Source: Candidatus Bariatricus faecipullorum | GTDB lineage: Bacteria > Bacillota > Clostridia > Lachnospirales > Lachnospiraceae | Reading direction: 5' to 3' | DNA length: 64,000 nucleotides | Assembly: GCA_019118525.1 (NCBI GenBank) | Contig: DWYV01000020.1 | Span: forward strand, 104,606-168,605 | Shown: piece by piece, positions 44,801 through 51,803 of the stretch | How positions within the stretch are numbered: position 1 is the first letter of the stretch | Layout: every line of letters starts with the position of its first letter | Notes under the pieces: model-generated | Database searches by the model: none | Told to the model about the DNA's origin: nothing | The model's input: the letters and a program-made list of their open reading frames with translations, nothing else | Position numbers and translations under genes: made by a program

Positions 44801-46229
44801 CCCGGTCCGGGAATTCTTCCGCTCTCTCCTGCAGCTCCTGCCGCAGGGAATGCTCCCTCTGGTACCAGTGCTCTGTATGGTTAAACGTAAAAATCAGACG
44901 TTCCTCTTCCTCTTCACTTATCAGGTTCAGATCCCGCACCGGCAGATCCGGATGAAGCAGGGCCTCCTTCAGAATCTGCATCAGATGCCCGTGGAAGCGG
45001 ACAATGTCCTCCTCCGAAAAAATCTGGGTCAGATAATCATAATCCACCAGGAACTGGTTCTGCACGTCCCGGCTGCTCACGTGAATGCAGAGGGATTCCG
45101 CCTGATAACCGCTGTATATCCAGCGTCCCTCCATCCGCACACGGGCTCCTCTCAGATGGTCCATTTTCCCATTCTGATAGGAAAGCGCGATGCCGAACAG
45201 CTGCTCGGGCACCTGCTCGTTCTCCGCAGCCAGAATCCTCTTGATTTCCTCAAAAGGAATCCTCTGGTGATAAAGCAGCTGGAACCAGTCATTTTTCAGC
45301 TTTTCGTTAAATTCATTCAGGCTCAGGCAGGTATCCAGTTCATTGACAAAAGGAAGCGTACTGACAAACATGCCCCCGGACTGCTTTTCCTTATAATTCA
45401 TCCGGTTGATAACCGGAACCCCGATGCAGGACCGGGACTGGTTTTTCATCCGGGCCAGATAGATAACGATGCCCATATAAAACACGGCAAACGGAGACAC
45501 CTTTTTCCGGTCGCAGAAAGCCGCAATCATCCGGTTCATTCTGTCCGGCAGATGCACAGAATAGCGCACGCCCACCGGAGACACCCGGGCATAATAGTGC
45601 TCCCTCAGCCGGGTCACCGGGATGTTTCTCAGCTTTTCATGCCAGAAGGCGCAGTCCCGTCCGAAAGCAGCGGACTCAAGATAGGTCTGCTCCGCCCGGA
45701 TATGGTCCCGGTAATCCGGGGTCACTTCGCTCACCGGTTCCTCTTCCTGAAGAAGCCGGAAATAGTTGTGAATAATGTGATTGGTCACCGTAGCCTGAGA
45801 CCAGGCGTCGGCAATAATATGGTGTACCCGGGTCAGAATTCCACCCTGCTCTTCCGAAAGTTTAAAAATCGTCATCTGGCAGAGGCAGGAATCATAAAGG
45901 GGCATATGCTCCCTTGCCACAGACTGGTTCCACACAGAGACGCCGCTCTGATTCGTTCTGGAAAAGTCGATAAAAGGAGCCGGGGCCGGTATCTCCTGAG
46001 CTGTATACTGTAAAATTTTTCCTTCTTTTCTGGTAATTCGGGTTCGCAGGACAGGATACGCCACATAAGCAAGTTCTATGCACTTCTGCAGCAGATCCAC
46101 ACGAAAATTGCCTTCTATATAAAGAGATGTACAGATATTGTTTAACGGCAGTCCCGGATAGGCCTGCTCCAGATTCCATATATTCTGCTGACTGCTGGAC
46201 AGTCCTGCATAATCCCTCTCTTCTCCCAT
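38847..46229 (-). CDS. Nonribosomal peptide synthetase, C-A-T-C-A-T-R (dipeptide aldehyde type)
   Basis: 2460 residues. Domain order with approximate residues: C1 1-440 (RVHHIIADAW near 136), A1 470-930 (YTSGSTGTPK near 606, NQYGPSEATVA), T1 about 955-1020 (FLSGGDSLNAVN), C2 1040-1470 (DMHHIISDG near 1155), A2 1500-1960 (FTSGSTGRPKG near 1622, NIYGPTETSV), T2 2010-2080 (FEQGGTSLKAI), and a terminal thioester reductase 2100-2460 (LLTGATGYLGAHLL near 2112, NSYGKTK near 2269). There is no thioesterase. A terminal R domain releases the chain by NAD(P)H reduction as an aldehyde. Two modules therefore predict a dipeptide aldehyde, possibly cyclising to a pyrazinone. C1 at the very N-terminus is a starter-type position and fits N-acylation by the ACP/ligase in the same operon. 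Linkers around T2 are Glu/Ser/Pro-rich. Confidence 0.95.
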   Translation of the reverse strand: MGEERDYAGLSSSQQNIWNLEQAYPGLPLNNICTSLYIEGNFRVDLLQKCIELAYVAYPVLRTRITRKEGKILQYTAQEIPAPAPFIDFSRTNQSGVSVWNQSVAREHMPLYDSCLCQMTIFKLSEEQGGILTRVHHIIADAWSQATVTNHIIHNYFRLLQEEEPVSEVTPDYRDHIRAEQTYLESAAFGRDCAFWHEKLRNIPVTRLREHYYARVSPVGVRYSVHLPDRMNRMIAAFCDRKKVSPFAVFYMGIVIYLARMKNQSRSCIGVPVINRMNYKEKQSGGMFVSTLPFVNELDTCLSLNEFNEKLKNDWFQLLYHQRIPFEEIKRILAAENEQVPEQLFGIALSYQNGKMDHLRGARVRMEGRWIYSGYQAESLCIHVSSRDVQNQFLVDYDYLTQIFSEEDIVRFHGHLMQILKEALLHPDLPVRDLNLISEEEEERLIFTFNHTEHWYQREHSLRQELQERAEEFPDRAALIWRGQRTTYRELLQEARELGERLAALCPGGEKNIALLLEPGADLFLWMCAVTWSGNAWVLLDRELPAGRIRLMLEESEAALCISEEAQGESLLPCRIMSKKEVLETSPCPEEELPVPGADWRAYLVYTSGSTGTPKAVETVQRSLVNLAENMREIYPKGAVLSLCSVGFDAFILESMCALLCGRTIVVLPGEDRNRPEAIAEAILRYDAGFLALTPSRLQAYLQNPLFGKAAGKLECIVCGGETLSGELLSAVRDVSGADLYNQYGPSEATVAVSHARITGEERFTIGKPFWNCRIYILDDKLRPLAPGCAGELYIGGDCLARGYFRDEERTKERFISDPYVPGERLYRTGDMGEWTPDGRIVFLGRKDRQMKLLGHRIEPGEVEERLLAYPGVRQVAVTALGNQLAAYYTAEKEIDPEELLNYGADYLPRYMLPVYARQLERIPSTPGGKVDYGALPAPETGTESDQPLDDTEEKILEIWKRILGREQLGTGSDYFLSGGDSLNAVNMLTELEKTFGKKLRLEEVYRHSTVRKLAVLIRGKEVEKERLEKAPARTVWPLSPSQESFYILEQSDETGKGYHMAGAFRVQGDLEEGRLEKAFARLTEEEVLLRTGFEAGADALQARIHESAEFHLEHPAGKTVGEALAAFVRPFDLACPPLLRAGMVQCQGETWLLMDMHHIISDGISSELILKRLDGYYRGDSPKVPAWHYFDYIWNLEKERKEGLPSYWEQTLETGIPELVLPLDRPRGPVFDGAGGRVYFALPGDLQQKIQEYCLQNRETLFTFLFTAWALLLSGVSGQSRFAVGVPLAGRRRQEFQETVGAFVNTLPVTVDFSGEKTVETCLEQTGRTVREVIDSQEVSVTELARKTGIRPSRDKNPLYCTLFSLAPLNADRFTLGEARLEFVPQDTGAVKVDLHLEVTPVQDGYRLCVEYASSLFDRETAAYYSRCYLQVLRQMLERPGSCLAPLDMVAPADRLRLLEEPSWVRTPYEAVCLDVLTDRYGLWKAEETAVTWGAGESMTYGNLLERAGEVAEALKERGVSRGGVVAFLPRRDGQMLVTMLAILKAGAAYLPLDAAFPPERIRYMLETAKASCLIVRENMAFSWEGEGTWRCPVFRLEELHSENFPAPVPGRSPEDVANVIFTSGSTGRPKGVMMVHRSLSNLLCHAGELLGTEEDCILCASSCVFDVFTTETLLALGRGRRISIADEEEMRFPAKMAERIQKDGATILQLTPSRMRLGLGDEAFCRALGQIRILILMGEPWTQKLKERIRELTEAKIYNIYGPTETSVYNCQGEIRDVNGIHIGKPIGNCRYYLLDGNRKQVMPTAEGEIYIAGECLAKGYIGRDDLTREVFVDDPFFPGQKMYKTGDRGRLRADGCWQCLGRTDTQLKLNGHRIEPEEIASQLMESGLVSEAAVVPVRGDGVPQYLCAFVAGGEAGCKERLFSWLAGRLPDYMVPSDIRLLDALPKTASGKTDLQRLEEEAQEETQEEIPSETTAEVPESGQAEGPGLGESERPDSGEPKELLPVLKNIWRQVLKREPREEVSFFEQGGTSLKAILVLNQYYARHLDLSLNDFYHAPTLKEQCAMLEPEQSGKDGTPQPESGQTEETGTPTFPAESIPFPVKGKTVLLTGATGYLGAHLLRELLQMGAGKIICLIRNVSDMRLRETLNAYFGGTFYLENWSRIETVTGDMTKERAGLPERAWEELARRSGLVVHCAADVRHYAPEQELYEANVRGTRNMLALAKKGGCPFVHISTVSVAGSRLREHPLERAVFTEDCLDAGQNWQENSYGKTKMLAEMEVARAAAEGLPVKVFRIGRLTARQKDGVFQRNPDTNAFYRLAKGLLEFGLLPETLSAEPFELTPVDLAAEAVGRLLSSGRCVFHILNSRRIPLGRLLNACTEMKSVTAEEFDEKLRRAVQGPCSDWLRAVAEMWISRDGMTGNMEVRSDQTEAELKKAGFVWCEPDVEQLKKCLEGERR

Positions 46230-46259
46230 GTATGTATCCTCTCACACTGTAAAAACTTT

Positions 46260-46276
46260 TTGTCAAAATTCGACAA
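46260..46276. promoter_or_regulatory. Inverted repeat, possible operator of the NRPS operon
   Basis: TTGTC-GAATTTT-GACAA (minus strand) is a perfect 5+5 inverted repeat with a 7-base spacer. It lies just downstream of the predicted transcription start, between promoter and NRPS start codon, where a repressor would act. Confidence 0.4.
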
Positions 46277-46290
46277 GAAACCATGGTTAC

Positions 46291-46319
46291 AGTATATCCT
46301 CAAAGTGTCAAAAAATCAA
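46291..46319 (-). promoter_or_regulatory. Probable promoter of the NRPS operon
   Basis: TTGATT (46314-46319), 17 bases, TATACT (46291-46296), overlapping the last codons and stop of recG. It gives a leader of about 55 bases. GAGAGG precedes the NRPS ATG. Confidence 0.55.
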
Positions 46320-48360
46320 CACTTCTGGACAAATACCGCTCCACATGCGTTTCCAGTTTCTGGTAATTTTTCCCAGCGAGCTCCGGGCTGTCCTCCAGAA
46401 TCTCCCCGGCAGCAGCCGCCGCCTTCTGCAGAATTCCCGCATCCTGAAATACATCCCCTATTTTAAAATTCATCAGTCCGCTCTGGCGGATTCCAAACAA
46501 ATCTCCCGGTCCCCGCAGCTTCAGATCCTCACTGGCAATATAGAATCCGTCATTGGAAGAATTCAGAATCTCCAGCCTTTTTTTCGTCTCCTTTGACCGG
46601 GAACCGCTCATAAAAATGCAGTAGGACTGATACTGTCCCCTGCCGACCCGGCCCCGCAGCTGATGAAGCTGGGCAAGGCCGAAGCGCTCAGCGTTCTCCA
46701 CCATCATCACCGTAGCGTTTGGCACATCGATACCCACTTCGATTACCGTGGTAGACACCAGTATCTGAATCTCTCCCCGTCCAAAAGCCTCCATAATCTC
46801 ATCTTTCTGCTCCTGTTTCATCCGGCCATGGAGCTCCCTCACACAGATATCCGGTCCCATTTCTTCCGCCAGCATCCAGGCATAATCCGTGACATTTTCT
46901 GCCTCCAGCGCCTCGCTCTCTTCCACCATGGGACAGATAACATAGCACTGCCGCCCTGCTTTCACCTGCTGTTTCATAAAGCGGCAGGCCGTTTTCCGGT
47001 AGCCCGTATCCACCACGCAGTTCTTTATCGGAAGCCGGCTGGCCGGCAGTTCGTCCACCACGGAAATATCCAGGTCGCCGTACAGAATAATGGCCAGGGT
47101 CCGTGGAATGGGCGTGGCGCTCATAACCAGCACATGAGGCATACTGCCCTTTCCGGCCAGGGCCTCCCGCTGCTTTACGCCAAACCGGTGCTGTTCGTCG
47201 GTAACCACCAGGGCCAGGCTATGGTAAACCGCCTTCTCCTGGATAAGAGCATGGGTTCCCACGATTATCTGCACTTCGCCGGAGGCGATTCTTTCATATG
47301 TCTCCCTCTTTTCCTTCGCCTTCATGGATCCGGTAAGCAGCTCCGCCCGGAGCGGCAGGCTGCTTTCCTCCAGGAACCGGCACACTGACGCATAGTGCTG
47401 TCTGGCCAGTACCTCGGTGGGAGCCATCAGGGCTCCCTGGTACCCGTTCAGTCCGGTAAGAAACAGCGCCAGCACCGCCAGAATCGTTTTCCCGGAGCCT
47501 ACATCTCCCTGAACCAGCCGGGACATCACCAATGAGCCGGTCAGGTCTCCCCGGATTTCCTCCCAGACCCGCTTCTGGGCACCGGTCAGCTCATAGGGCA
47601 GACTTTCCGTAAACGCATCCAGTTCCTTTTTATTCTCCATGGGATATCCGTTCTTTTCCCGCACCGTGTGCTCCTTTGTCTTCCGGAGAGCCAGCACAAA
47701 AGTCAGAAACTCTTCAAACACCAGCCGTTCTCTGGCCCGGAAAAAATCCTCCCGGTTTTTTGGAAAGTGAATCTGTCTGAGTGCAAAATTGATTTCCGCC
47801 AGACCATACTTTCTGCGGATGGATTCGGGAAGGATTTCCTGCCAGAGCTGTCTGCTTTCCAGCGCCTGACGCATCACCTTCATCACCGTTTTATTTCCCA
47901 GGCCCGCGGTCAGAGGATACAGCGGCTGCATCGTGTCCATTTTCTCCGCGTACTGTTCGGAAGGCTGGAAAATCTCCGGATGCTCCATCAGAAGCTCCCC
48001 TTTTCGCTCTGCGACCCTTCCCCGTACCGTAATCCGGCTTCCCGGCCGAAGCGTGTTGCGCAGAAAAGGCATGCGGAACCAGACCGTCTTCAGTGTGCCG
48101 GTCTCATCCTTAAGCCAGGCTGTGGTTACCGAAAGCCGGGGGCTTCCTCCCATTTTCACATTCCCGGCCACCACACCCGTCACGGCCTGCACCTTTCCCT
48201 CTTCCAGTCCCGCCACCGGAACCGGCGCCTCGTATACCTCATAGCTGCGTGGATAATAGTGAACCAGATCTTCCAGGGTCTCTACCCCGACCCGGGCAAA
48301 CAGTTCCGCTGTTTTCTTTCCCACACCCTTCAGTTCTGTCAGTTTTGCCTGCTCCTCCAT
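46300..48360 (-). CDS. recG: ATP-dependent DNA helicase RecG
   Basis: 686 residues from the ATG at 48360 (AAAGGG upstream; the longer frame is unsupported). Wedge domain with OB fold in the first 280 residues, then helicase motifs: QGDVGSGKTILAVLA (I), ALMAPTEVLARQHY (Ia), VTDEQHRFGVKQRE (II, DEQH), VMSATPIPRTLA (III), VSTTVIEVGIDVPNA (V) and HQLRGRVGRGQYQSYC (VI). It remodels stalled replication forks and recombination intermediates. It ends the conserved rpmB-asp23-yloV-recG block and directly precedes the NRPS operon. Confidence 0.97.
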   Translation of the reverse strand: MEEQAKLTELKGVGKKTAELFARVGVETLEDLVHYYPRSYEVYEAPVPVAGLEEGKVQAVTGVVAGNVKMGGSPRLSVTTAWLKDETGTLKTVWFRMPFLRNTLRPGSRITVRGRVAERKGELLMEHPEIFQPSEQYAEKMDTMQPLYPLTAGLGNKTVMKVMRQALESRQLWQEILPESIRRKYGLAEINFALRQIHFPKNREDFFRARERLVFEEFLTFVLALRKTKEHTVREKNGYPMENKKELDAFTESLPYELTGAQKRVWEEIRGDLTGSLVMSRLVQGDVGSGKTILAVLALFLTGLNGYQGALMAPTEVLARQHYASVCRFLEESSLPLRAELLTGSMKAKEKRETYERIASGEVQIIVGTHALIQEKAVYHSLALVVTDEQHRFGVKQREALAGKGSMPHVLVMSATPIPRTLAIILYGDLDISVVDELPASRLPIKNCVVDTGYRKTACRFMKQQVKAGRQCYVICPMVEESEALEAENVTDYAWMLAEEMGPDICVRELHGRMKQEQKDEIMEAFGRGEIQILVSTTVIEVGIDVPNATVMMVENAERFGLAQLHQLRGRVGRGQYQSYCIFMSGSRSKETKKRLEILNSSNDGFYIASEDLKLRGPGDLFGIRQSGLMNFKIGDVFQDAGILQKAAAAAGEILEDSPELAGKNYQKLETHVERYLSRSVDFLTL

Positions 48361-48420
48361 ACAATTCCCTTTCTTCTCCTGTCCGAGTTTTCTATAACAG
48401 GGAACGAAGGTTCCTGCCAT

Positions 48421-48448
48421 AGAAAAGGCGGTTCCTGCCGAACCGCCT
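48421..48448 (-). terminator. Terminator after yloV
   Basis: AGGCGGTTC and GAACCGCCT form a perfect 9-bp stem with a five-base loop, followed by TTTTCT on the minus strand. Confidence 0.75.
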
Positions 48449-48461
48449 CTGCATGTTTCTT

Positions 48462-50132
48462 TTATTCTACTGCGACCACATAGTAGTAAATCGGCTGTCC
48501 GCCCCGGTGGGCATCCACGTCCACCTCCGGATAAGCCGCTTCCACTTTGGCCACAAAGGCCTCTGCCTCTTCGTCGGAGACATCCTCTCCGTAATAAATA
48601 CTAATCAGTTCGGAATCCTCGTCCGTCAGTTCCGCCAGCATCTCTTCCGCCACACCGGAAACCGAGTCTCCCACAGCCAGGATTCCCGCATCACCGATTC
48701 CCATGATATCACCTTCGTGAATCTCTTTGTCATCAATACGGGTATCCCGCACCGCATAGGTGACCTGACCGGTCTTCACATGCTTTATCTCTTCCAGCAT
48801 GGTCTCCTCGTTGGTATCCACATCCTCTTCCGGATTGTAGTTAATCACTGCCGTGATGCCCTGGGGCACGGTCTTCGTGGGAATAACAATAATGTCCTTG
48901 TCCTTTGTAAGACTCTGTGCCTGGCTGGCCGCCATAACAATATTCTTATTATTGGGCAGGATAAAAATAGTATTGGCATTTACATGGTCAATGGCTGTCA
49001 GCATATCGTCCGTACTGGGATTCATGGTCTGCCCGCCTTCAATGATATAATCCACGCCAAGTTCACGGAAAATCTCATTCATGCCGTCCCCAATGGAAAC
49101 CGCAATGAATCCCACTGCCTTGCGCGGTTCTTTTTTCTCTTTCTTCTCCTGCTCCTTCTGGGTGCGGGCCAGTTTTTCCGCATCCCGAATCAGCTTCTCT
49201 TCATGCTCTTCCCGCATGTTGTCAATCTTTATCCGGGAGAGCTGTCCAAAGGTCAGGGCCTTCTGAATGGCCAGTCCCGGGTCGTTGGTGTGCACGTGTA
49301 CCTTGACCACATCGTCGTCCGCCACACATACAATGGAATCGCCGATAGATTCCAGATAGGCCTTAAATTCCCGTTCTTCCTTTTCCTGGAATTCCCTTCC
49401 CGTCAGAATAATGAACTCCGTACAGTAACCAAACTTAATCTCAGCTTCGGTATCCGCGCTGATTTTCTGCACATTCACGCCGCTCTCCGGCTGAATGGCC
49501 GTATAGTCCACTTCTTTTCCCAGAAAAGCGTCGTAAGCGCCCTTCAGGACCTCCATCAGTCCCTGGCCGCCGGAATCCACAACTCCGGCTTCCTTCAGCA
49601 CCGGCAGCATCTCCGGCGTCTTCGCCAGAACCGCGTCTCCCTCTTCAATCAGAGCCGGGAGAAAAACCTCCAGGTCATCCGTCTGGGCCGCCAGCTCTTC
49701 CGCCTTCTCGGCGATACCACGGGCCACCGTCAGAATCGTTCCTTCCTTCGGCTTCATAACCGCCTTGTAGGCCGTCTCCTTTGCACGCTGAACCGCTTTT
49801 GTAAGCACCTGCACATCGATTTCCTTTTCATCCCTCACAGCCTTGGTAAATCCCCGCAGAAGCTGGGAGAGGATTACGCCCGAGTTGCCCCGCGCCCCAC
49901 GCAGGGAGCCGGAAGAAATCGCTTTTGCAAGAGAAGTCATGTCCAGCGCCGGAAGGGCGGTTACCTCCTTCGCCGCAGACATAATGGTCAGCGACATATT
50001 TGTCCCGGTATCTCCGTCCGGAACCGGAAATACATTCAGTTCATTGATGTACTCCTTTTTCGCCTCAATATTCTGTGCGCCTGCAAGAAACATCCTGGCA
50101 AGCATCTCCACACTGATTGTTTTCGTAGCCAC
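48462..50132 (-). CDS. DAK2-domain protein YloV/FakA (fatty acid kinase catalytic subunit)
   Basis: 556 residues. The N-terminal DhaL/DAK2 kinase domain has NELNVFPVPDGDTGTNMSLT and SLRGARGNSGVILSQLLRG and the VDSGGQGLMEVL motif. The C-terminal half has VHVHTNDPGLAIQKAL and IVAVSIGDGMNEIF-like segments (here GFIAVSIGDGMNEIFRELG), typical of FakA. With DegV/FakB proteins, FakA phosphorylates fatty acids. An interrupted degV lies near 59 kb in this window. It follows asp23 by 20 bases. Confidence 0.95.
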   Translation of the reverse strand: MATKTISVEMLARMFLAGAQNIEAKKEYINELNVFPVPDGDTGTNMSLTIMSAAKEVTALPALDMTSLAKAISSGSLRGARGNSGVILSQLLRGFTKAVRDEKEIDVQVLTKAVQRAKETAYKAVMKPKEGTILTVARGIAEKAEELAAQTDDLEVFLPALIEEGDAVLAKTPEMLPVLKEAGVVDSGGQGLMEVLKGAYDAFLGKEVDYTAIQPESGVNVQKISADTEAEIKFGYCTEFIILTGREFQEKEEREFKAYLESIGDSIVCVADDDVVKVHVHTNDPGLAIQKALTFGQLSRIKIDNMREEHEEKLIRDAEKLARTQKEQEKKEKKEPRKAVGFIAVSIGDGMNEIFRELGVDYIIEGGQTMNPSTDDMLTAIDHVNANTIFILPNNKNIVMAASQAQSLTKDKDIIVIPTKTVPQGITAVINYNPEEDVDTNEETMLEEIKHVKTGQVTYAVRDTRIDDKEIHEGDIMGIGDAGILAVGDSVSGVAEEMLAELTDEDSELISIYYGEDVSDEEAEAFVAKVEAAYPEVDVDAHRGGQPIYYYVVAVE

Positions 50133-50151
50133 AGCAAGTTTCCTCCTCTAT

Positions 50152-50511
50152 CTAGTCAATCACTCTCACGCCTTCGATGTAGACGTTGATTTTGTCTACT
50201 GTCATGCCGGAGAATTCCTCAACTTTATATTTTACATTACTGATTAAATTCTCAGTAACCGCTGAAATACTGACGCCGTACGCTACAATGATGTGAAAAT
50301 TCAGCGTAATTCTGTTATCTTCCGATATATCAACCTGAATCCCCTTTGTCAGGCTGTCTTTTTTCAGGAGGCGAACCAGGCCGTCCTTCACACTGACCGC
50401 CGCCATGCCGACGATTCCAAAACATTCAACGGCCACCGTACCGGCATATTTTGCAATCACATCCTGGTCAACTGTAATGACGCCCAAATCTGTGCTCATC
50501 GTTCCCTTCAT
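50152..50511 (-). CDS. Asp23/Gls24 family protein (YloU)
   Basis: 119 residues from the ATG at 50511, chosen because GGAGG lies nearby; an open frame extends 14 codons further. It has the Asp23 pattern: STDLGVITVDQDVIAKYAGTV, then VDISEDNRITLNFHIIVAYGVSI and KVEEFSGMTVDKINVYIEGVR. These proteins bind membranes through AmaP in some Firmicutes and affect envelope stress; in this conserved block the role is unclear. It shares the transcript with yloV. Confidence 0.93.
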   Translation of the reverse strand: MKGTMSTDLGVITVDQDVIAKYAGTVAVECFGIVGMAAVSVKDGLVRLLKKDSLTKGIQVDISEDNRITLNFHIIVAYGVSISAVTENLISNVKYKVEEFSGMTVDKINVYIEGVRVID

Positions 50512-50567
50512 ATATCTGTCCCTCCAGTTCTGTTCTTTTTTCAGTTCCGTCACATGATACTGTGATT

Positions 50568-50596
50568 ATTATACTCTATTTACCGCAATTTTACAA
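50568..50596 (-). promoter_or_regulatory. Promoter of asp23-yloV
   Basis: TTGTAA (50591-50596), 17 bases, TATAAT (50568-50573) on the minus strand. Confidence 0.7.
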
Positions 50597-50655
50597 TGAA
50601 AAAGAAAATTCCTGCCTTTTCCTGCAAGTACAGTCCCGCAAAGCATTTTTGTATA

Positions 50656-50688
50656 AAAAAACCGGGGCCCTCTCTCCGGCTCCGGTTT
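50656..50688 (-). terminator. Terminator after rpmB
   Basis: AACCGG-GCC and GGC-CCGGTT arms with loop AGAGAG, followed by seven T on the minus strand, 12 bases after the rpmB stop. Confidence 0.85.
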
Positions 50689-50699
50689 CCATATCCCAA

Positions 50700-50888
50700 T
50701 TAAGCTCTTTCCACACGTCCTGCTCTCAGGCATCTTGTACATACGTACATTTTCTTTGTTCCGCCATTTTCTGTCTTAACCCTAACGGATTTTACGTTGG
50801 ACTTCCACATTCTTGGTGTTTTTCTATGAGAGTGGCTCACGTGGTTTCCGAAATGAGCACCCTTTTCACAAATAGCACATTTAGCCAT
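50700..50888 (-). CDS. rpmB: 50S ribosomal protein L28
   Basis: 62 residues, the usual short L28. It keeps two zinc-type CxxC pairs (KCAICEKG and VCTRCLRAG) and the HSHRKTPRMWKSNVKSV core. AGGAGG lies before the ATG at 50888; the frame remains open upstream but without support. It has its own promoter and terminator. Confidence 0.97.
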   Translation of the reverse strand: MAKCAICEKGAHFGNHVSHSHRKTPRMWKSNVKSVRVKTENGGTKKMYVCTRCLRAGRVERA

Positions 50889-50943
50889 GACTGCACCTCC
50901 TAACAATATGAACTGTCCGCCTGGCGGACCTGCAACACTAGAT

Positions 50944-50972
50944 ATTGTAGCAGAAAAAGATACCGAATGCAA
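50944..50972 (-). promoter_or_regulatory. Promoter of rpmB
   Basis: TTGCAT (50967-50972), 17 bases, TACAAT (50944-50949). A short hairpin (GTCCGCC-A-GGCGGAC, 50915-50929) lies in the leader just before the ribosome site. Confidence 0.72.
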
Positions 50973-51059
50973 GCACATTTTCTACTTTTTCTCCAATTTT
51001 CTTTTTGACAGCATCCGGTGTACCAGGTAATGCCGCATGCTGCAAAAAAGGAAACCTTT

Positions 51060-51803
51060 TTACTTTTCATTCTTCTTTTCCGCTTTCCTGCCGGCCGGTT
51101 TCTCTCCGTAGTAAGAGCCGTATCCGTTTTTCTTATACTCTTTTCCGTAATATTTGCTGTAATAACCCTTCTGTTTGCCCCGTTCTACCTTATTTAAAAC
51201 GACACCCAGAACCGGGCAGCCCGTATATTCCAGTTTTGCCTTTACATCCTGCGCCAGGCGGTACTTTGTCTTGGCAGACTCCACAACCAGAATAATACCG
51301 TCAGACTGTCTCGCTATAATTGCCGGGTCGATTACCAGTCCCATGGGCGGGCAGTCAATAATAATATAATCATAGACTTTCCGCAGGGATTCCACCATCC
51401 CTTTAAACCGGTTTGTTTCCAGAAGTTCTGTCGGGTTCGGAGCCATGGGCCCGGACATCAGCAGATGCAGCTTCGGAATACTGGTAGATACAATGGCCTC
51501 TGCCAGCGTACACTGCCCCGACAGAAAATGGGACAGTCCCATAACCGAATCCTGAATCTGAAGCCGGGAGGCCAGAACAGATTTTCTCATGTCGGCATCG
51601 ATCAGAATGACCGGCCTGTTCATCTCCGCAAAAGAACGGGCTATGTCCAGTGCCGTACACGTCTTTCCCTCTCCCGGAAGACAGGAAGTCAGGGCGATCA
51701 CCTGCTTGTCATCGCCGCAGAACTGAATATTGGTACGCAGTGTCTTTACCGCTTCTCTGACACCGTAGCTTTCTTCCTCTAATTCCAAATTTACTTTTTT
51801 CAT
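51060..51803 (-). CDS. CpsD/CapB-type capsule tyrosine kinase
   Basis: 247 residues, a bacterial tyrosine kinase. Walker A is CLPGEGKTCTALDIA, Walker A' VILIDADMRKS, Walker B YIIIDCPPMG. The C-terminal tail has the expected tyrosine cluster for autophosphorylation (YYSKYYGKEYKKNGYGSYYG). It is activated by the membrane protein CpsC/Wzz encoded four genes upstream and reversed by the phosphatase CpsB, whose stop codon overlaps its start (ATGA). The set controls length and export of capsular or other surface polysaccharide. Confidence 0.93.
   Translation of the reverse strand: MKKVNLELEEESYGVREAVKTLRTNIQFCGDDKQVIALTSCLPGEGKTCTALDIARSFAEMNRPVILIDADMRKSVLASRLQIQDSVMGLSHFLSGQCTLAEAIVSTSIPKLHLLMSGPMAPNPTELLETNRFKGMVESLRKVYDYIIIDCPPMGLVIDPAIIARQSDGIILVVESAKTKYRLAQDVKAKLEYTGCPVLGVVLNKVERGKQKGYYSKYYGKEYKKNGYGSYYGEKPAGRKAEKKNEK

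Noticed and set aside
48453..50189. 578-codon plus-strand frame opposite yloV
   Set aside because: Antisense shadow; the minus strand encodes an intact DAK2 protein.
50995..51055. Hairpin downstream of cpsD (GCAGCAT...ATGCTGT on the minus strand)
   Set aside because: The stem has bulges and no U-tract, so it is not called as a terminator.
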